Below are positions 45,936 through 55,159 of a DNA stretch of 64,000 bases, piece after piece; positions within the stretch are counted from its first letter, which is position 1, and each line of letters starts with the position of its first letter. The notes beneath the pieces are model-generated. The model was not told the origin of the DNA. It did no database searches and saw only the letters and a program-made list of their open reading frames with translations. Made by a program: the position numbers and the translations under genes. Source of the stretch: Xanthobacteraceae bacterium (GTDB taxonomy: Bacteria > Pseudomonadota > Alphaproteobacteria > Rhizobiales > Xanthobacteraceae); NCBI GenBank assembly GCA_019750915.1, contig JAIENY010000004.1:124001-188000 (forward strand), given 5' to 3'.

Positions 45936-47477
45936 TCAGACCTCAACCTTCTGTGCTCCGTATGGAGCCTTGCTCTTTGCCGCTGCCGCACGCCCTATCC
46001 GCCAGTGCTGTAAGAACGGCAATAGCAGCATTGCAATCGTGCAAAGCATGACTGTTCCGGAAATTGGTCTTTTGAAGAAAACAGTCCAATCGTTGCTGAA
46101 ACTGATCATCGAGTTCATGAACGCTTCTTCCGCCAGGGGCCCAAGAATGACACCAAGGACAAGCGGTGCGATCGGGAATTTGAACCGCTCGAATAAATAG
46201 CCGATGATGCCGAAGCCGATCATCAGCCAAAGGTCGGTCACGTTGTTGCGGATCGAAAGCGCCCCGATAAAACACAAAACCAGCACATAAGACGAAACGA
46301 GGGCCTCGGGCAGATCTAGTATTTTGATCAGAGGCCGAATTGCGAAGTAACCGATGACGCACATCAAGGCGAGGCCGAGATAAACCGAAGCGAACACCGT
46401 GTATACGATGGGCGCCGACGTCGTCATGATTTGTGGGCCCGGCTGTATACCGTGCAACATAAAAGCACCGAGGATGATAGCCGTGGCGCCGCTTCCCGGA
46501 ATGCCAAGTGCAAGGAGCGGCACCAGCGCCCCACCGACTGAGGCGGTTGCCGCTGCTTGCGGCGCAACAATGCCTTCCGGTATTCCTGTTCCCATTTCCT
46601 TACGGCGTTTTCCGAATTGGGCTTCCAGGCCATAACTCACGAATGATGCGATCGTCGCGCCGGCGCCGGGAATAAGTCCGATGATGTTACCAAGCACACT
46701 CGCTCGTAAAAACATCGACTTGAGCGCATAGATTTCCCGCCAGGTCGGCAGCTCTGTCCGCGCGTTGCCTATCTTGTCGATGGGCTTGGTCGCAAAGCCA
46801 GTCTCGAGACGAGAGAGAACTTCACCAACCCCGTAGGCACCGACCATCACCACGAGGAATTCGATCCCGTCAGCAAGGATCGGAGAGCCGAACGTAAAAC
46901 GATAGGCGCCGTAAGTATCGTCGGTGCCCACGGTCGCGATCAGCAATCCTACAGAAAGACTGATCAACGCATTTCCCAGCGAACCGCTGCCAAGTGCAAC
47001 GACACTCGACAAACCAAACAGGAGCACTGCGAAGTATTCTGGTGACGAAAACTGAAGTGCGAAAGCCGCCAGCGGCTTAGTCAGCAAGACCATGATCGTT
47101 GCCGAGAGCAATCCTCCTCCAAGCGCCGCAACCAGGGTCCACCCGAGCGCTTTTGCAGGCATACCTTTCCGGCCCATCGCGTAGCCATCCCATAGCATCG
47201 GGACATCGATCGGCTCACCCGGAATTCTAAAAAGGATCGCTGTGAATGCCCCGCCGTACGTACCTGACACGTACATTGCGGTAAGCAAAACGATGGAGGC
47301 TGTAACGTCCATCCTGTAGGTAAACGGCAATGCCAGCGCAACGCCCATCACCAGCGTCAGGCCCGGTAGCACGCCAATCAACAAGCCCACAGTAATGCCG
47401 ATAAAAAGCATCAGCAGATGTGTCGGCGTCAGACACATCAGAAATCCATTCGCCAGTTGCAGAAAGATGTCGGTCAT
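45936..47477 (-). CDS. Tripartite tricarboxylate transporter large membrane subunit (TctA)
   Basis: The 513-residue TctA protein has about 12 membrane helices, with GLLIGVLPGLTLVMGVALAL near the start and the repeat GLIPGAGATIASFVSYGLEA. The family moves carboxylates with a periplasmic binding protein using the ion gradient. Some sulfolactate degraders use such a transporter (SlcHFG). It is third in the tctC-tctB-tctA unit. The substrate could be sulfolactate, sulfoacetate or a plain carboxylate. Confidence 0.88.
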   Translation of the reverse strand: MTDIFLQLANGFLMCLTPTHLLMLFIGITVGLLIGVLPGLTLVMGVALALPFTYRMDVTASIVLLTAMYVSGTYGGAFTAILFRIPGEPIDVPMLWDGYAMGRKGMPAKALGWTLVAALGGGLLSATIMVLLTKPLAAFALQFSSPEYFAVLLFGLSSVVALGSGSLGNALISLSVGLLIATVGTDDTYGAYRFTFGSPILADGIEFLVVMVGAYGVGEVLSRLETGFATKPIDKIGNARTELPTWREIYALKSMFLRASVLGNIIGLIPGAGATIASFVSYGLEAQFGKRRKEMGTGIPEGIVAPQAAATASVGGALVPLLALGIPGSGATAIILGAFMLHGIQPGPQIMTTSAPIVYTVFASVYLGLALMCVIGYFAIRPLIKILDLPEALVSSYVLVLCFIGALSIRNNVTDLWLMIGFGIIGYLFERFKFPIAPLVLGVILGPLAEEAFMNSMISFSNDWTVFFKRPISGTVMLCTIAMLLLPFLQHWRIGRAAAAKSKAPYGAQKVEV

Positions 47478-47486
47478 CGCCTGTCC

Positions 47487-48026
47487 TCACCCACCTACAA
47501 GCATGCGAATGAAATCCGTCACGGAATCGAAAGGTGGCGTCCCGCGCGGCAACGACACGTAAGCAAAACGCATGAATAATAACGCGGCAGCGAAAGTGAT
47601 GCCAAGGCTGGTCAACCAGATCGCGACGTGATTGCGGTAGCGGCCGAGATACATAAAAATCGCGAGAAAGAAAAACGTGGAAAGCAAGAATCCGAGCGTA
47701 TCGATCAATACCGCATAGGCGACAACGAGCAAGATTCCCCCAGCAAGCAACCAGGGATACGTCGTGCCCGGTGTTTCACTTTCCTCTTCTTTTTCAAGCG
47801 TCTCCGTCACGCCTTGAGTCTGCTCCTTAAATCCCAACAACCCCCGGACGATCTCGAACAAGCAGGTGACCGTCATCAGACCGATGGCAAGCTTCGGCCA
47901 GAATGCAGGACCAAGACTTCCGGGTCGCGGTGTGTATTCGATATTTTGAGCATAATAATAAAGAATCGCCGCGACCCCGAGGCCGATGGCATAGGGCGCA
48001 GTTAAACGGAACTTACTTGTTTCCAT
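47487..48026 (-). CDS. Tripartite tricarboxylate transporter small membrane subunit (TctB)
   Basis: The 179-residue protein has four hydrophobic helices separated by a charged loop (about residues 70-95), the usual TctB layout. It stabilises the TctA channel. It ends 9 bp before the tctA start and begins 21 bp after the binding-protein stop. Little sequence is conserved in this family, so the assignment rests on helices and position. Confidence 0.8.
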   Translation of the reverse strand: METSKFRLTAPYAIGLGVAAILYYYAQNIEYTPRPGSLGPAFWPKLAIGLMTVTCLFEIVRGLLGFKEQTQGVTETLEKEEESETPGTTYPWLLAGGILLVVAYAVLIDTLGFLLSTFFFLAIFMYLGRYRNHVAIWLTSLGITFAAALLFMRFAYVSLPRGTPPFDSVTDFIRMLVGG

Positions 48027-48047
48027 GGCTAACGACCTCTCTGCGTG

Positions 48048-49025
48048 TCAGTTTGTTGCCGTGGTTTTCTTCATGTCCTCAAGCTGGTCGTTGACGAAGG
48101 TGGGAGCGTGCGAAGCGTCCTCGAAGCTGTTGGGATCGCCGTACTGTTCTTTCAGGAACGTTTGGTACTCGGGCGAAGCGTAGACCTTCGCTAGCGCATC
48201 TGACAATTTCTTCACGATCTCGGGTGGCGTTCCGGCCTTTACGACAATCGCGCGGAATTGGGGCAGCGCAACCTTGTAACCCATCTCGTAAGACGTAGGC
48301 ACATCCTTGAACGCATCGAGCCGCTTTTCTCCGAACAGGAGGATCGGGCGCATCTGATGCCCGTTGATGAACTGGGCGACGTCCCCTGCCTGCTCGTAAA
48401 GCGCATCTGCATGATCCCCCAGAATGGAAACATAGCGTTCGCTGGGCTTCGCAAAAGGCACCTGGATTACTTTGATTCCCGCACGGTCGAGAACATTGAG
48501 CGAGAAGTCGTCGACGCTGCCGAATCCAAGCGTGGCGACCTTGAGCTTGCCGGGATTGGCTTTCGCCTCCTTGACGAAATCATCCCATGTCTTGAATGAA
48601 CTATCTTGCCTGACGAAGATAAACGAAGGACCCTTGATCATCACCGCCACCGGCGTGATGTCCTTCACCGTCCAACGTGGTGTTTTTCCGGCAAGAAGGG
48701 CGTGGCTATCAGCAATATAAACGGCCATCGAATAGCCGTCAGCTGGAGACGACAGGAGCTTGGCCATGCCCGTTGCCCCCGTGCCGCCAGGCACATTGAC
48801 AACGGGGATACCCTGCCCGAGCATCGGCTCCATCAATTTGCCAACCAGACGGGCGAGTTGGTCCGCTCCGCCCCCAGGGCCCCAGGGCACGATCAACTCG
48901 ATCGGACGCTCGGGATATCCTGCAGCTTTGGCTGCATGCCCCCAGGACAGGGTGCACAGAATCGCGGACAAGAAGATAGCAAAGGAAGATGCGGCCCTTC
49001 GGACCGCCAGTTGCGTGGCCTTCAT
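48048..49025 (-). CDS. Tripartite tricarboxylate transporter substrate-binding protein (TctC/Bug)
   Basis: I choose the ATG at 49025 (MKATQLAVRRAASSFAIFLS), because GGGAGG lies six bases upstream. The 325-residue protein has a signal peptide and the Bug-family pattern: YPERPIELIVPWGPGGGADQLARLV, VVNVPGGTGATGMAKLLSSP and GSVDDFSLNVLDRAGI. It binds the substrate in the periplasm. It is divergent from the LysR gene, which probably controls it. Confidence 0.88.
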   Translation of the reverse strand: MKATQLAVRRAASSFAIFLSAILCTLSWGHAAKAAGYPERPIELIVPWGPGGGADQLARLVGKLMEPMLGQGIPVVNVPGGTGATGMAKLLSSPADGYSMAVYIADSHALLAGKTPRWTVKDITPVAVMIKGPSFIFVRQDSSFKTWDDFVKEAKANPGKLKVATLGFGSVDDFSLNVLDRAGIKVIQVPFAKPSERYVSILGDHADALYEQAGDVAQFINGHQMRPILLFGEKRLDAFKDVPTSYEMGYKVALPQFRAIVVKAGTPPEIVKKLSDALAKVYASPEYQTFLKEQYGDPNSFEDASHAPTFVNDQLEDMKKTTATN

Positions 49026-49171
49026 CGTCGCCTCCCAGCGAGTTATTTTGTTGACGTCATCGGCCAGCTTTTCTGCTGGCTTCACATGAGATCACTTTTA
49101 CGTATGCTGCACGAGACGGCAAACATGACAAAATCTATATCCTTCATCTACGTCATTCACGAGATTTATAG

Positions 49172-50047
49172 TTGAACCAGGATCTCGATATCTCGCTACT
49201 GCGAACGTTCGTTGCGATCGTCGATACCGGCGGCCTGACTTCGGCAGGAAAAAAGGTCGGCCGAACCCAGCCCGCGATCACACATCAGATCAGGCGCCTC
49301 GAAGAAGCGGTTGGAAAACCCTTGTTCGGCGACAAGCGCAAGCATCTTAACCTTACGCCCGACGGCGAGGTCCTGCTCGAATTTGCGCGGTCCATCCTGC
49401 GCCTGAACGATGAGGCCCGCGGCCGGTTCTCAACACCCGATATCTCCGGGCATGTGATCATGGGCACTCCCGATCTCTATGCCTCCTATATCCTGCCTGA
49501 GGTTCTCGATAATTTTTCACGCGCCCACCCGCAGGTCGAAATCCAGTTGCGGTGCACCAGAAGCATTCATCTCAACTCCGCGTTGGAGCGGGATGAACTG
49601 GACATAGCGCTCATGACCAACCAGCCCGAGTTTCGACGGCGCGGCCAATTGGTACGGCGAGAACCTTTGGTGTGGGTCGCCGGAGTTCGAAGCCAGCCGG
49701 AGTTGAGAAAACCGTTGCCTCTGGCGTTACTGCCGGAGGGGAGCGTCTATCGGCATCACGCGCTGGAGGCTCTTGGCACGGCTGGCATCAAGTGGTCGAT
49801 CCGCTCGATGTCCGACAGCATTGCAGGACTACAAGCGGCGGTGTTTGCCGGGCTCGCTGTGTCCATCTTTCCACAATGCGCGGTAGTGCCGGGGCTGCGC
49901 TGCCTCAACGAGGACGACGGATTTCCGAAACTGCCGCCGATCGAGCTCGTTTTGCATCGCAAGAGCCACGACCTCTCGGACGCCGCCGAGCAGCTCGCGC
50001 AATATGTCGCACGTGAACTGGGAGATCCCGAGCTGACGGCATTTTAG
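49172..50047 (+). CDS. LysR-type regulator of the Tct transporter
   Basis: The frame starts at a TTG (49172), giving MNQDLDISLLRTFVAIVDTG. The 291-residue protein has an N-terminal helix-turn-helix with SAGKKVGRTQPAITHQIRRLEEAVGKPLF and an effector domain. It is divergent from tctC across 146 bp. By usual LysR practice it would activate the transporter genes and perhaps the sau genes in response to the substrate. The effector is unknown. Confidence 0.87.
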   Translation: MNQDLDISLLRTFVAIVDTGGLTSAGKKVGRTQPAITHQIRRLEEAVGKPLFGDKRKHLNLTPDGEVLLEFARSILRLNDEARGRFSTPDISGHVIMGTPDLYASYILPEVLDNFSRAHPQVEIQLRCTRSIHLNSALERDELDIALMTNQPEFRRRGQLVRREPLVWVAGVRSQPELRKPLPLALLPEGSVYRHHALEALGTAGIKWSIRSMSDSIAGLQAAVFAGLAVSIFPQCAVVPGLRCLNEDDGFPKLPPIELVLHRKSHDLSDAAEQLAQYVARELGDPELTAF

Positions 50048-50061
50048 AACGGTAAAAGAAA

Positions 50062-50088
50062 AAGCGGCTGCGTTGAACGCAGCCGCTT
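50062..50088. terminator. Bidirectional terminator between lysR and xsc
   Basis: AAGCGGCTGCG pairs perfectly with CGCAGCCGCTT around TTGAA. It is flanked by A residues on the left and lies between convergent genes. Confidence 0.75.
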
Positions 50089-50111
50089 GCGACATTGTCT
50101 ATTGCGCCTTG

Positions 50112-51887
50112 TCAGGCGACCTTTTGCGGACGCATGTCGCCGCGTTCAATGCCCGCAACGACAACAGGCTTCTTCATTGCATCGCGGCGGAACGGTTCAC
50201 CGAGTTCCTGATTTAGCAGAATTTCGATGAAGGTTGTCTTGCCCTGCTTCTGCGCTTCGCACGACTCGCGCAGCGCACTGGTAAGTTCTTCCTGGGTCTT
50301 CACCACCACGCCCTTGAGGCCGCAAGCCTCGGCCACCTTCGCGTAGCTGAGGTGACGGTCGAGCTCGGTGCCGACGAAATTATTGTCGTACCAGAGTGTC
50401 GTGTTGCGCTTCTCCGCGCCCCACTGATAGTTGCGGAAGATCACCATGGTGACGCCCGGCCACTCTTCACGGCCGATCGAGCTCATTTCGTTCATCGAGA
50501 TACCAAACGCACCATCGCCCGCGAATCCGATGCAGGGAATATCGGGGTTGCCGATTTTCGCGCCGATGATCGCAGGGAATCCGTAACCACATGGGCCAAA
50601 TAGACCGGGCGCAAGATACTTTCGGCCTTCTTCGAATGAAGGATAGGCGTTTCCGATAGCGCAATTGTTGCCGATATCGCTCGAAATAATCGCGTTGCGC
50701 GGCAGACCCGCCTGGATCGCGCGCCATGCCTGACGCGGCGACATCAGGTCGCTGTCGCGAATCCGTGCGTCGTGGTTCCAGCTTGTGCCCGGATCATCAT
50801 CCTCGTGATCCATGCTGGACAATGTCTGCAACCAGCGCGACTTGGTTTGATGAATAAGCGCCTTGCGCTCTTCGCGGCCCGGATCGCCGGCAGTCTTTGA
50901 CAACTGCGACAGGATACTGCGCGCGACGAGCTTGGCGTCGCCGCAGATGCCGACGGCGACCGGCTTGGTCAGACCGATGCGATCTGCGTTGATATCGACT
51001 TGAATGATCTTTGCGTTCTTTGGCCAATAGTCGATGCCGTACCCGGGCAAAGTCGAGAATGGGTTCAGACGCGTGCCGAGCGCGAGTACAACATCCGCCT
51101 TCGCCACGAGCTCCATCGCGGCCTTCGATCCGTTGTAGCCAAGAGGCCCCACCGCCAACGGATGATTACCTGGGAAGGAATCGTTGTGCTGATAATTGTT
51201 GCAAACCGGCGCATCGAGCTTTTCCGCAAGTGCGACACAATCCGCAATCGCATCACCGATGACGACGCCGGCGCCCGAAAGGATGACAGGGAATTTTGCT
51301 TCCGACAAAAGCTTCGCGGCTTCAGTAATCGCGTGCGCACCACCGGCTGGACGCTCGAACTCGACGATTGCCGGTAGATTGATGTCGATGACCTGGGTCC
51401 AGAAGTCGCGAGGGATGTTCAACTGCGCGGGCGCCGACAGACGCTTGGCTTTCAGTATCACCCGGTTCAACGTCTCGGCAACGCGCGAGGGATCGCGGAC
51501 TTCTTCCTGGTAGCAGACCATGTCGCGGAACAGTGCCATCTGCTCGACTTCCTGGAAGCCGCCCTGCCCGATGGTCTTATTCGCCGCCTGAGGCGTCACC
51601 AAAAGCATCGGCGTGTGATTCCAGTAAGCAGTCTTGATCGGCGTCACGAAGCCCGTGATGCCCGGACCGTTTTGTGCGATCGCCATCGCCATCTTGCCTG
51701 TGGCACGGGTATAACCGTCACAAATCAGGCCACCGTTGGCCTCGTGTGCCACGTCCCAAAACGTGATGCCCGCTTTCGGAAACAAATCCGAAATCGGCAT
51801 GAACGCCGAACCAATGATGCCGAACGCATGCTCGATGCCATGCATCTGCAGCACTTTCACGAAAGCTTCTTCAGTGGTCATTTTCAT
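50112..51887 (-). CDS. xsc: Sulfoacetaldehyde acetyltransferase
   Basis: The 591-residue thiamine-diphosphate enzyme matches Xsc from the start: MTTEEAFVKVLQMHGIEHAF, then GSAFMPISDLFPKAG. The cofactor-binding region has GDGAFGISMNEMSS and NYQWGAEKRNT. Xsc converts sulfoacetaldehyde and phosphate into acetyl phosphate and sulfite. It is the meeting point of the sulfoacetate and isethionate branches. Unusually, pta is not directly downstream: it lies across a divergent IclR regulator. Confidence 0.95.
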   Translation of the reverse strand: MKMTTEEAFVKVLQMHGIEHAFGIIGSAFMPISDLFPKAGITFWDVAHEANGGLICDGYTRATGKMAMAIAQNGPGITGFVTPIKTAYWNHTPMLLVTPQAANKTIGQGGFQEVEQMALFRDMVCYQEEVRDPSRVAETLNRVILKAKRLSAPAQLNIPRDFWTQVIDINLPAIVEFERPAGGAHAITEAAKLLSEAKFPVILSGAGVVIGDAIADCVALAEKLDAPVCNNYQHNDSFPGNHPLAVGPLGYNGSKAAMELVAKADVVLALGTRLNPFSTLPGYGIDYWPKNAKIIQVDINADRIGLTKPVAVGICGDAKLVARSILSQLSKTAGDPGREERKALIHQTKSRWLQTLSSMDHEDDDPGTSWNHDARIRDSDLMSPRQAWRAIQAGLPRNAIISSDIGNNCAIGNAYPSFEEGRKYLAPGLFGPCGYGFPAIIGAKIGNPDIPCIGFAGDGAFGISMNEMSSIGREEWPGVTMVIFRNYQWGAEKRNTTLWYDNNFVGTELDRHLSYAKVAEACGLKGVVVKTQEELTSALRESCEAQKQGKTTFIEILLNQELGEPFRRDAMKKPVVVAGIERGDMRPQKVA

Positions 51888-51998
51888 CGCGAGTTACTCC
51901 ATTCCTCGTGCGGCCCAAGGCGCTCCTTTTTTCGGATCGAAGGAATGCCACGCAGCTTGACGAATGGCAATGAATATCTCAGATTACGCCTCTTATCG

Positions 51999-52023
51999 TT
52001 CCATTTTTCGAAATTATTTGGAA
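51999..52023. promoter_or_regulatory. Candidate IclR operator before the iclR-pta unit
   Basis: TTCCA and TGGAA form an inverted repeat with 15 bp between. Within it GAAAT-T-ATTT resembles the core of the E. coli IclR site (GGAAAT-N-ATTTCC). It ends seven bases before the chosen iclR ATG, in the xsc/iclR divergent region. Confidence 0.4.
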
Positions 52024-52029
52024 TTCGAC

Positions 52030-52806
52030 ATGAACGAACTGTTTGGCCACATGAAACCGCTCGGGCTTCTGGAAGCCGTGGCCGCGATGCAGCACCCGGC
52101 GAGTCTGGCGGAGCTTTCGATCAATGTCGGCGTGCCCAAACCGACGATGCACCGCTGGCTGGGCTCGCTTGAAGATGCCGGCCTGATCCAGCGCACTCCC
52201 GATGGTCGGCGTTACGAACTGGCCGCGCGCGCAGCGCAACTGGCATTTTCAATTCTGTCGAACAGGCCCGGCGGCGCTATTCGCCACGAAATCCTGAAGC
52301 GCGTCGTTCAGGAAGTCGGCGAGTCCTGCAATCTCACCATTCTCGATGGAACGGAAGTCACCTATCTCGATCGCGTAGAATCAAAGTGGCCCTTGCGCAT
52401 TACGTTCCAGCGCGGCTCCCGAGTGCCCGCTTACTGCTCCGCCAGTGGCAAGCTGTTCCTTGCCCTGCTGCAACCGGCTAAACGAGATCTCATTCTGTCA
52501 GAGATGAAATACGAGCGACTCACCGACAATACGATTGTTGACAGGGCTTCCCTTTTAAAGGAGCTGTCCGACATCCGCCGCGACGGCTATGCGCTGGATC
52601 GGGAAGAATATCTTTCTGGGCTCATCTGTCTCGCCGTGCCGATTTTTCACCGCAAAGCGAAATCTCGCGTCTGCGCGGCAGCTCTCGCCATTCAGGCGCC
52701 AGTAGCGCGACTGTCACGCGATGATATGCTGACCAAACTTCCTGTCCTGCAAAGCGCGGCAAAATCGCTCGGTGCAACCATCGACGAAGGCAAGGAAACT
52801 GAGTGA
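52030..52806 (+). CDS. IclR-family regulator (xsc/pta control)
   Basis: I choose the ATG at 52030 (MNELFGHMKPLGLLEAVAAM), since the upstream ATG at 51964 would place a palindrome inside the gene and lacks a ribosome site. The 258-residue protein has a winged helix (LAELSINVGVPKPTMHRWLGSL) and an IclR effector domain with CNLTILDGTEVTYLDRVESK and ASGKLFLALL. It is divergent from xsc and its stop overlaps the pta ATG. It is clearly a paralogue of the IclR protein at 56891. Confidence 0.85.
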   Translation: MNELFGHMKPLGLLEAVAAMQHPASLAELSINVGVPKPTMHRWLGSLEDAGLIQRTPDGRRYELAARAAQLAFSILSNRPGGAIRHEILKRVVQEVGESCNLTILDGTEVTYLDRVESKWPLRITFQRGSRVPAYCSASGKLFLALLQPAKRDLILSEMKYERLTDNTIVDRASLLKELSDIRRDGYALDREEYLSGLICLAVPIFHRKAKSRVCAAALAIQAPVARLSRDDMLTKLPVLQSAAKSLGATIDEGKETE

Positions 52807-53726
52807 TGAACGAAAGTCTGCGCACATTTCCAAGGCTCGACGCGATGGAGGCAACGGCACGTGGCAAGGGTGCCTTGACCGTCGCAGTCGCCTATCCGTG
52901 CTCGACCGATGCGCTCTCCGCCGCCCTGATCGCACGCGACGAGAAGCTGATCGAGCCTATCCTCGTCGGACCACGAAAAAGAATTCAGGCCTGCGCCGAT
53001 ATCCTCAATGTCAGCCTGAATGGCTTGCGGTGCATCGACGCCGACGACGATCCGGTTGCGGCGTCGCGAATGGCCGTTTCCGTCGTAAGCGCGGGCGATG
53101 CCAAAGCCTTGATGAAGGGTTCACAACACACCGATGAGTTGCTCAGTGCCGTGGTGTCGCGCGATGCCAATTTGCGCACATCCAGGCGTATGAGCCACGT
53201 GTTCTGGTTCGACCTTCCCGCCTACCATAAGCCGCTGATGATCACGGATTGCGTGGTGAACATCGCACCCGGCATGAAGGAAAAAACCGATATTCTTGCC
53301 AATGCTATCGACTTCGCGCATGCGATCGGCCTTTCCGCTCCCAAAATCGCCCTGCTGTCATCGATTGAAACCGTCAATCCGGATCTTCCTTCAACCATGG
53401 ACGCGGCGGCCCTTTCCAAGATGGCGGATCGCGGCCAGTTCAAAGGTGCCATCGTCGATGGTCCTCTGGCCTTCGACAACGCGGTATCGACCGCTTCGGC
53501 CGCCACGAAAGGCATTAAATCACCTGTAGCGGGAGATCCGGACCTGCTGATGGTGCCGGGTCTCGATGTCGGCAACATTCTCTACAAGTCCTTCATCTAC
53601 ATGGGTCGCGGCGAATGTGCCGGCATCGTCCTCGGTGCAAAAGCGCCTATTATTTTGACCAGCCGCGCCGACTCGCGCCGCGCCCGAATTGCATCTTGTG
53701 CGCTGGCGCAGCTGAGTCTCGCTTAA
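52806..53726 (+). CDS. pta: Phosphate acetyltransferase
   Basis: The 306-residue protein is a short-form PTA/PTB-family enzyme: AYPCSTDALSAALIARDEKL, MADRGQFKGAIVDGPLAFDN and PGLDVGNILYKSFIYMGRGE. It turns acetyl phosphate from Xsc into acetyl-CoA. The ATG at 52806 shares one base with the iclR stop, so the two are translationally coupled. A butyryl-transfer role is possible by family but not by context. Confidence 0.9.
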   Translation: MNESLRTFPRLDAMEATARGKGALTVAVAYPCSTDALSAALIARDEKLIEPILVGPRKRIQACADILNVSLNGLRCIDADDDPVAASRMAVSVVSAGDAKALMKGSQHTDELLSAVVSRDANLRTSRRMSHVFWFDLPAYHKPLMITDCVVNIAPGMKEKTDILANAIDFAHAIGLSAPKIALLSSIETVNPDLPSTMDAAALSKMADRGQFKGAIVDGPLAFDNAVSTASAATKGIKSPVAGDPDLLMVPGLDVGNILYKSFIYMGRGECAGIVLGAKAPIILTSRADSRRARIASCALAQLSLA

Positions 53727-53749
53727 ATAAAATCAACTGCCAAAAAAAA

Positions 53750-53772
53750 CGGCCCGGAGCGTGTCCGGGCCG
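53750..53772. terminator. Bidirectional terminator between pta and the MFS gene
   Basis: CGGCCCGGA pairs with TCCGGGCCG around GCGTG. An eight-A run lies on the left (53742-53749), serving as the T run for the leftward transcript. Confidence 0.8.
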
Positions 53773-53796
53773 CACTTCGTTTGAGCGTGGATGACC

Positions 53797-55119
53797 TTAG
53801 ACCGTGATGGCTTTCGCCACCGGAAGCCCCTCTTCCTTTCGACTCTTTGCGAGCGAATTGATCCAGAGCGCCGATAGCGCACTCACGATTCCGGCGAATG
53901 CGCAGTAACCGGCAATCGCCCAACCCGCATTGCCACCGTAGGCCTGCACCAGATAGGTCGCGATAATCGGCGTGAGGCCGCTCGCGAAGATTCCCGAGAA
54001 CTGATACACGAACGAAATGCCCGTATAGCGCACTTGTGGCCCGAACAGATCGCAAAACAGCGCTGCTTCTGGACCGTAGACCGAGGCGTAGAAGATCGCG
54101 AACGGGATGATCAACGCAGCCCAAACCAGCATCGGCTGTCCCGGAAAAGTCATCCAGATATAAAACGCTGGAAGGGCCGAAAGGCCGGTGATCAGCGAGC
54201 CCCAGAAGTATGTCTTCGTGCGGCCAACGCGGTCCGACACGCCGCCGAAGTACGGAATGAAGACACACATCAGCAGCGCAGCCGCACAGACACCGAGCAG
54301 AGCTTCCGTGCGTGGAATTTTCAGCTGCGACGTCAGATACGAGATCGAATACACACCGAAAATATTGAAGAACACACCGTCGATGTAGCGTGCGCCCATG
54401 CCAGCGACAATCTCCTTTGGATATTGGCTAAGCATGGTGGCAAACGGAACTTTCACTTCCTCGCGACTCTCCTTCAGCTTTGCGAATTCCGGCGTCTCCA
54501 TAATGTTGAGCCGGATATAAAGGCCGATCAGCACGAGAACAAAGCTCAGAATGAAAGCAAGGCGCCAGCCCCATGACAGGAACTGCTCGTTTGTCAGCGA
54601 GTAGGAGAGCAACGCGACGACGCCCGAGGCCAGACAGAGCCCGACCGCCAAACCAATCTGTGGCAGACTCGCGTAAAAGCCGCGCTTCTCCGGCGCCGCA
54701 TATTCGTACGTCATGAGAACCGCACCACCCCACTCACCGCCAAGGCCGATGCCTTGCAGAATACGCAAGGCCAACAGAAGAATCGGCGCCCAAACACCGA
54801 TCTGAGCATAGGTCGGGACCAGACCGATCAGGAACGTCGACACGCCCATGATCATCAATGTCAGCACCAACATGCTCTTGCGGCCGATACGGTCGCCGAA
54901 ATGCCCGAAGATTACGCCGCCGAGAGGCCGGGTCACAAATCCGACGGCGAAGGTGGAGTAGGCAAGCAGCGTGGCAACAACCGGGTCACTTGTCGGAAAA
55001 TAAAGATGGTTGAAAACGATACCCGCCACCACACCATATAAGAAAAAGTCGTACCACTCGACCGTTGCTCCGATCAACGAAGCGACGACAACGCGTTTTA
55101 GCAATTTGCTCTGGTTCAT
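53797..55119 (-). CDS. iseU: MFS metabolite/H+ symporter (MHS family), probable isethionate importer
   Basis: The 440-residue protein has about 12 membrane helices and the metabolite:H+ symporter pattern: GATVEWYDFFLYGVVAGIVF, GHFGDRIGRKSMLVLTLMIM and LRILQGIGLGGEWGGAVLM. It follows the GMC dehydrogenase gene by 40 bp on the same strand. Isethionate gene clusters in other bacteria hold a dehydrogenase, a carrier and an IclR regulator, as here. The carrier type varies between species, so the name rests on context. Confidence 0.75.
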   Translation of the reverse strand: MNQSKLLKRVVVASLIGATVEWYDFFLYGVVAGIVFNHLYFPTSDPVVATLLAYSTFAVGFVTRPLGGVIFGHFGDRIGRKSMLVLTLMIMGVSTFLIGLVPTYAQIGVWAPILLLALRILQGIGLGGEWGGAVLMTYEYAAPEKRGFYASLPQIGLAVGLCLASGVVALLSYSLTNEQFLSWGWRLAFILSFVLVLIGLYIRLNIMETPEFAKLKESREEVKVPFATMLSQYPKEIVAGMGARYIDGVFFNIFGVYSISYLTSQLKIPRTEALLGVCAAALLMCVFIPYFGGVSDRVGRTKTYFWGSLITGLSALPAFYIWMTFPGQPMLVWAALIIPFAIFYASVYGPEAALFCDLFGPQVRYTGISFVYQFSGIFASGLTPIIATYLVQAYGGNAGWAIAGYCAFAGIVSALSALWINSLAKSRKEEGLPVAKAITV

Positions 55120-55159
55120 TTTTCCTCTCCCATAGATTCTGTATTTTTATTTCCCTCGT

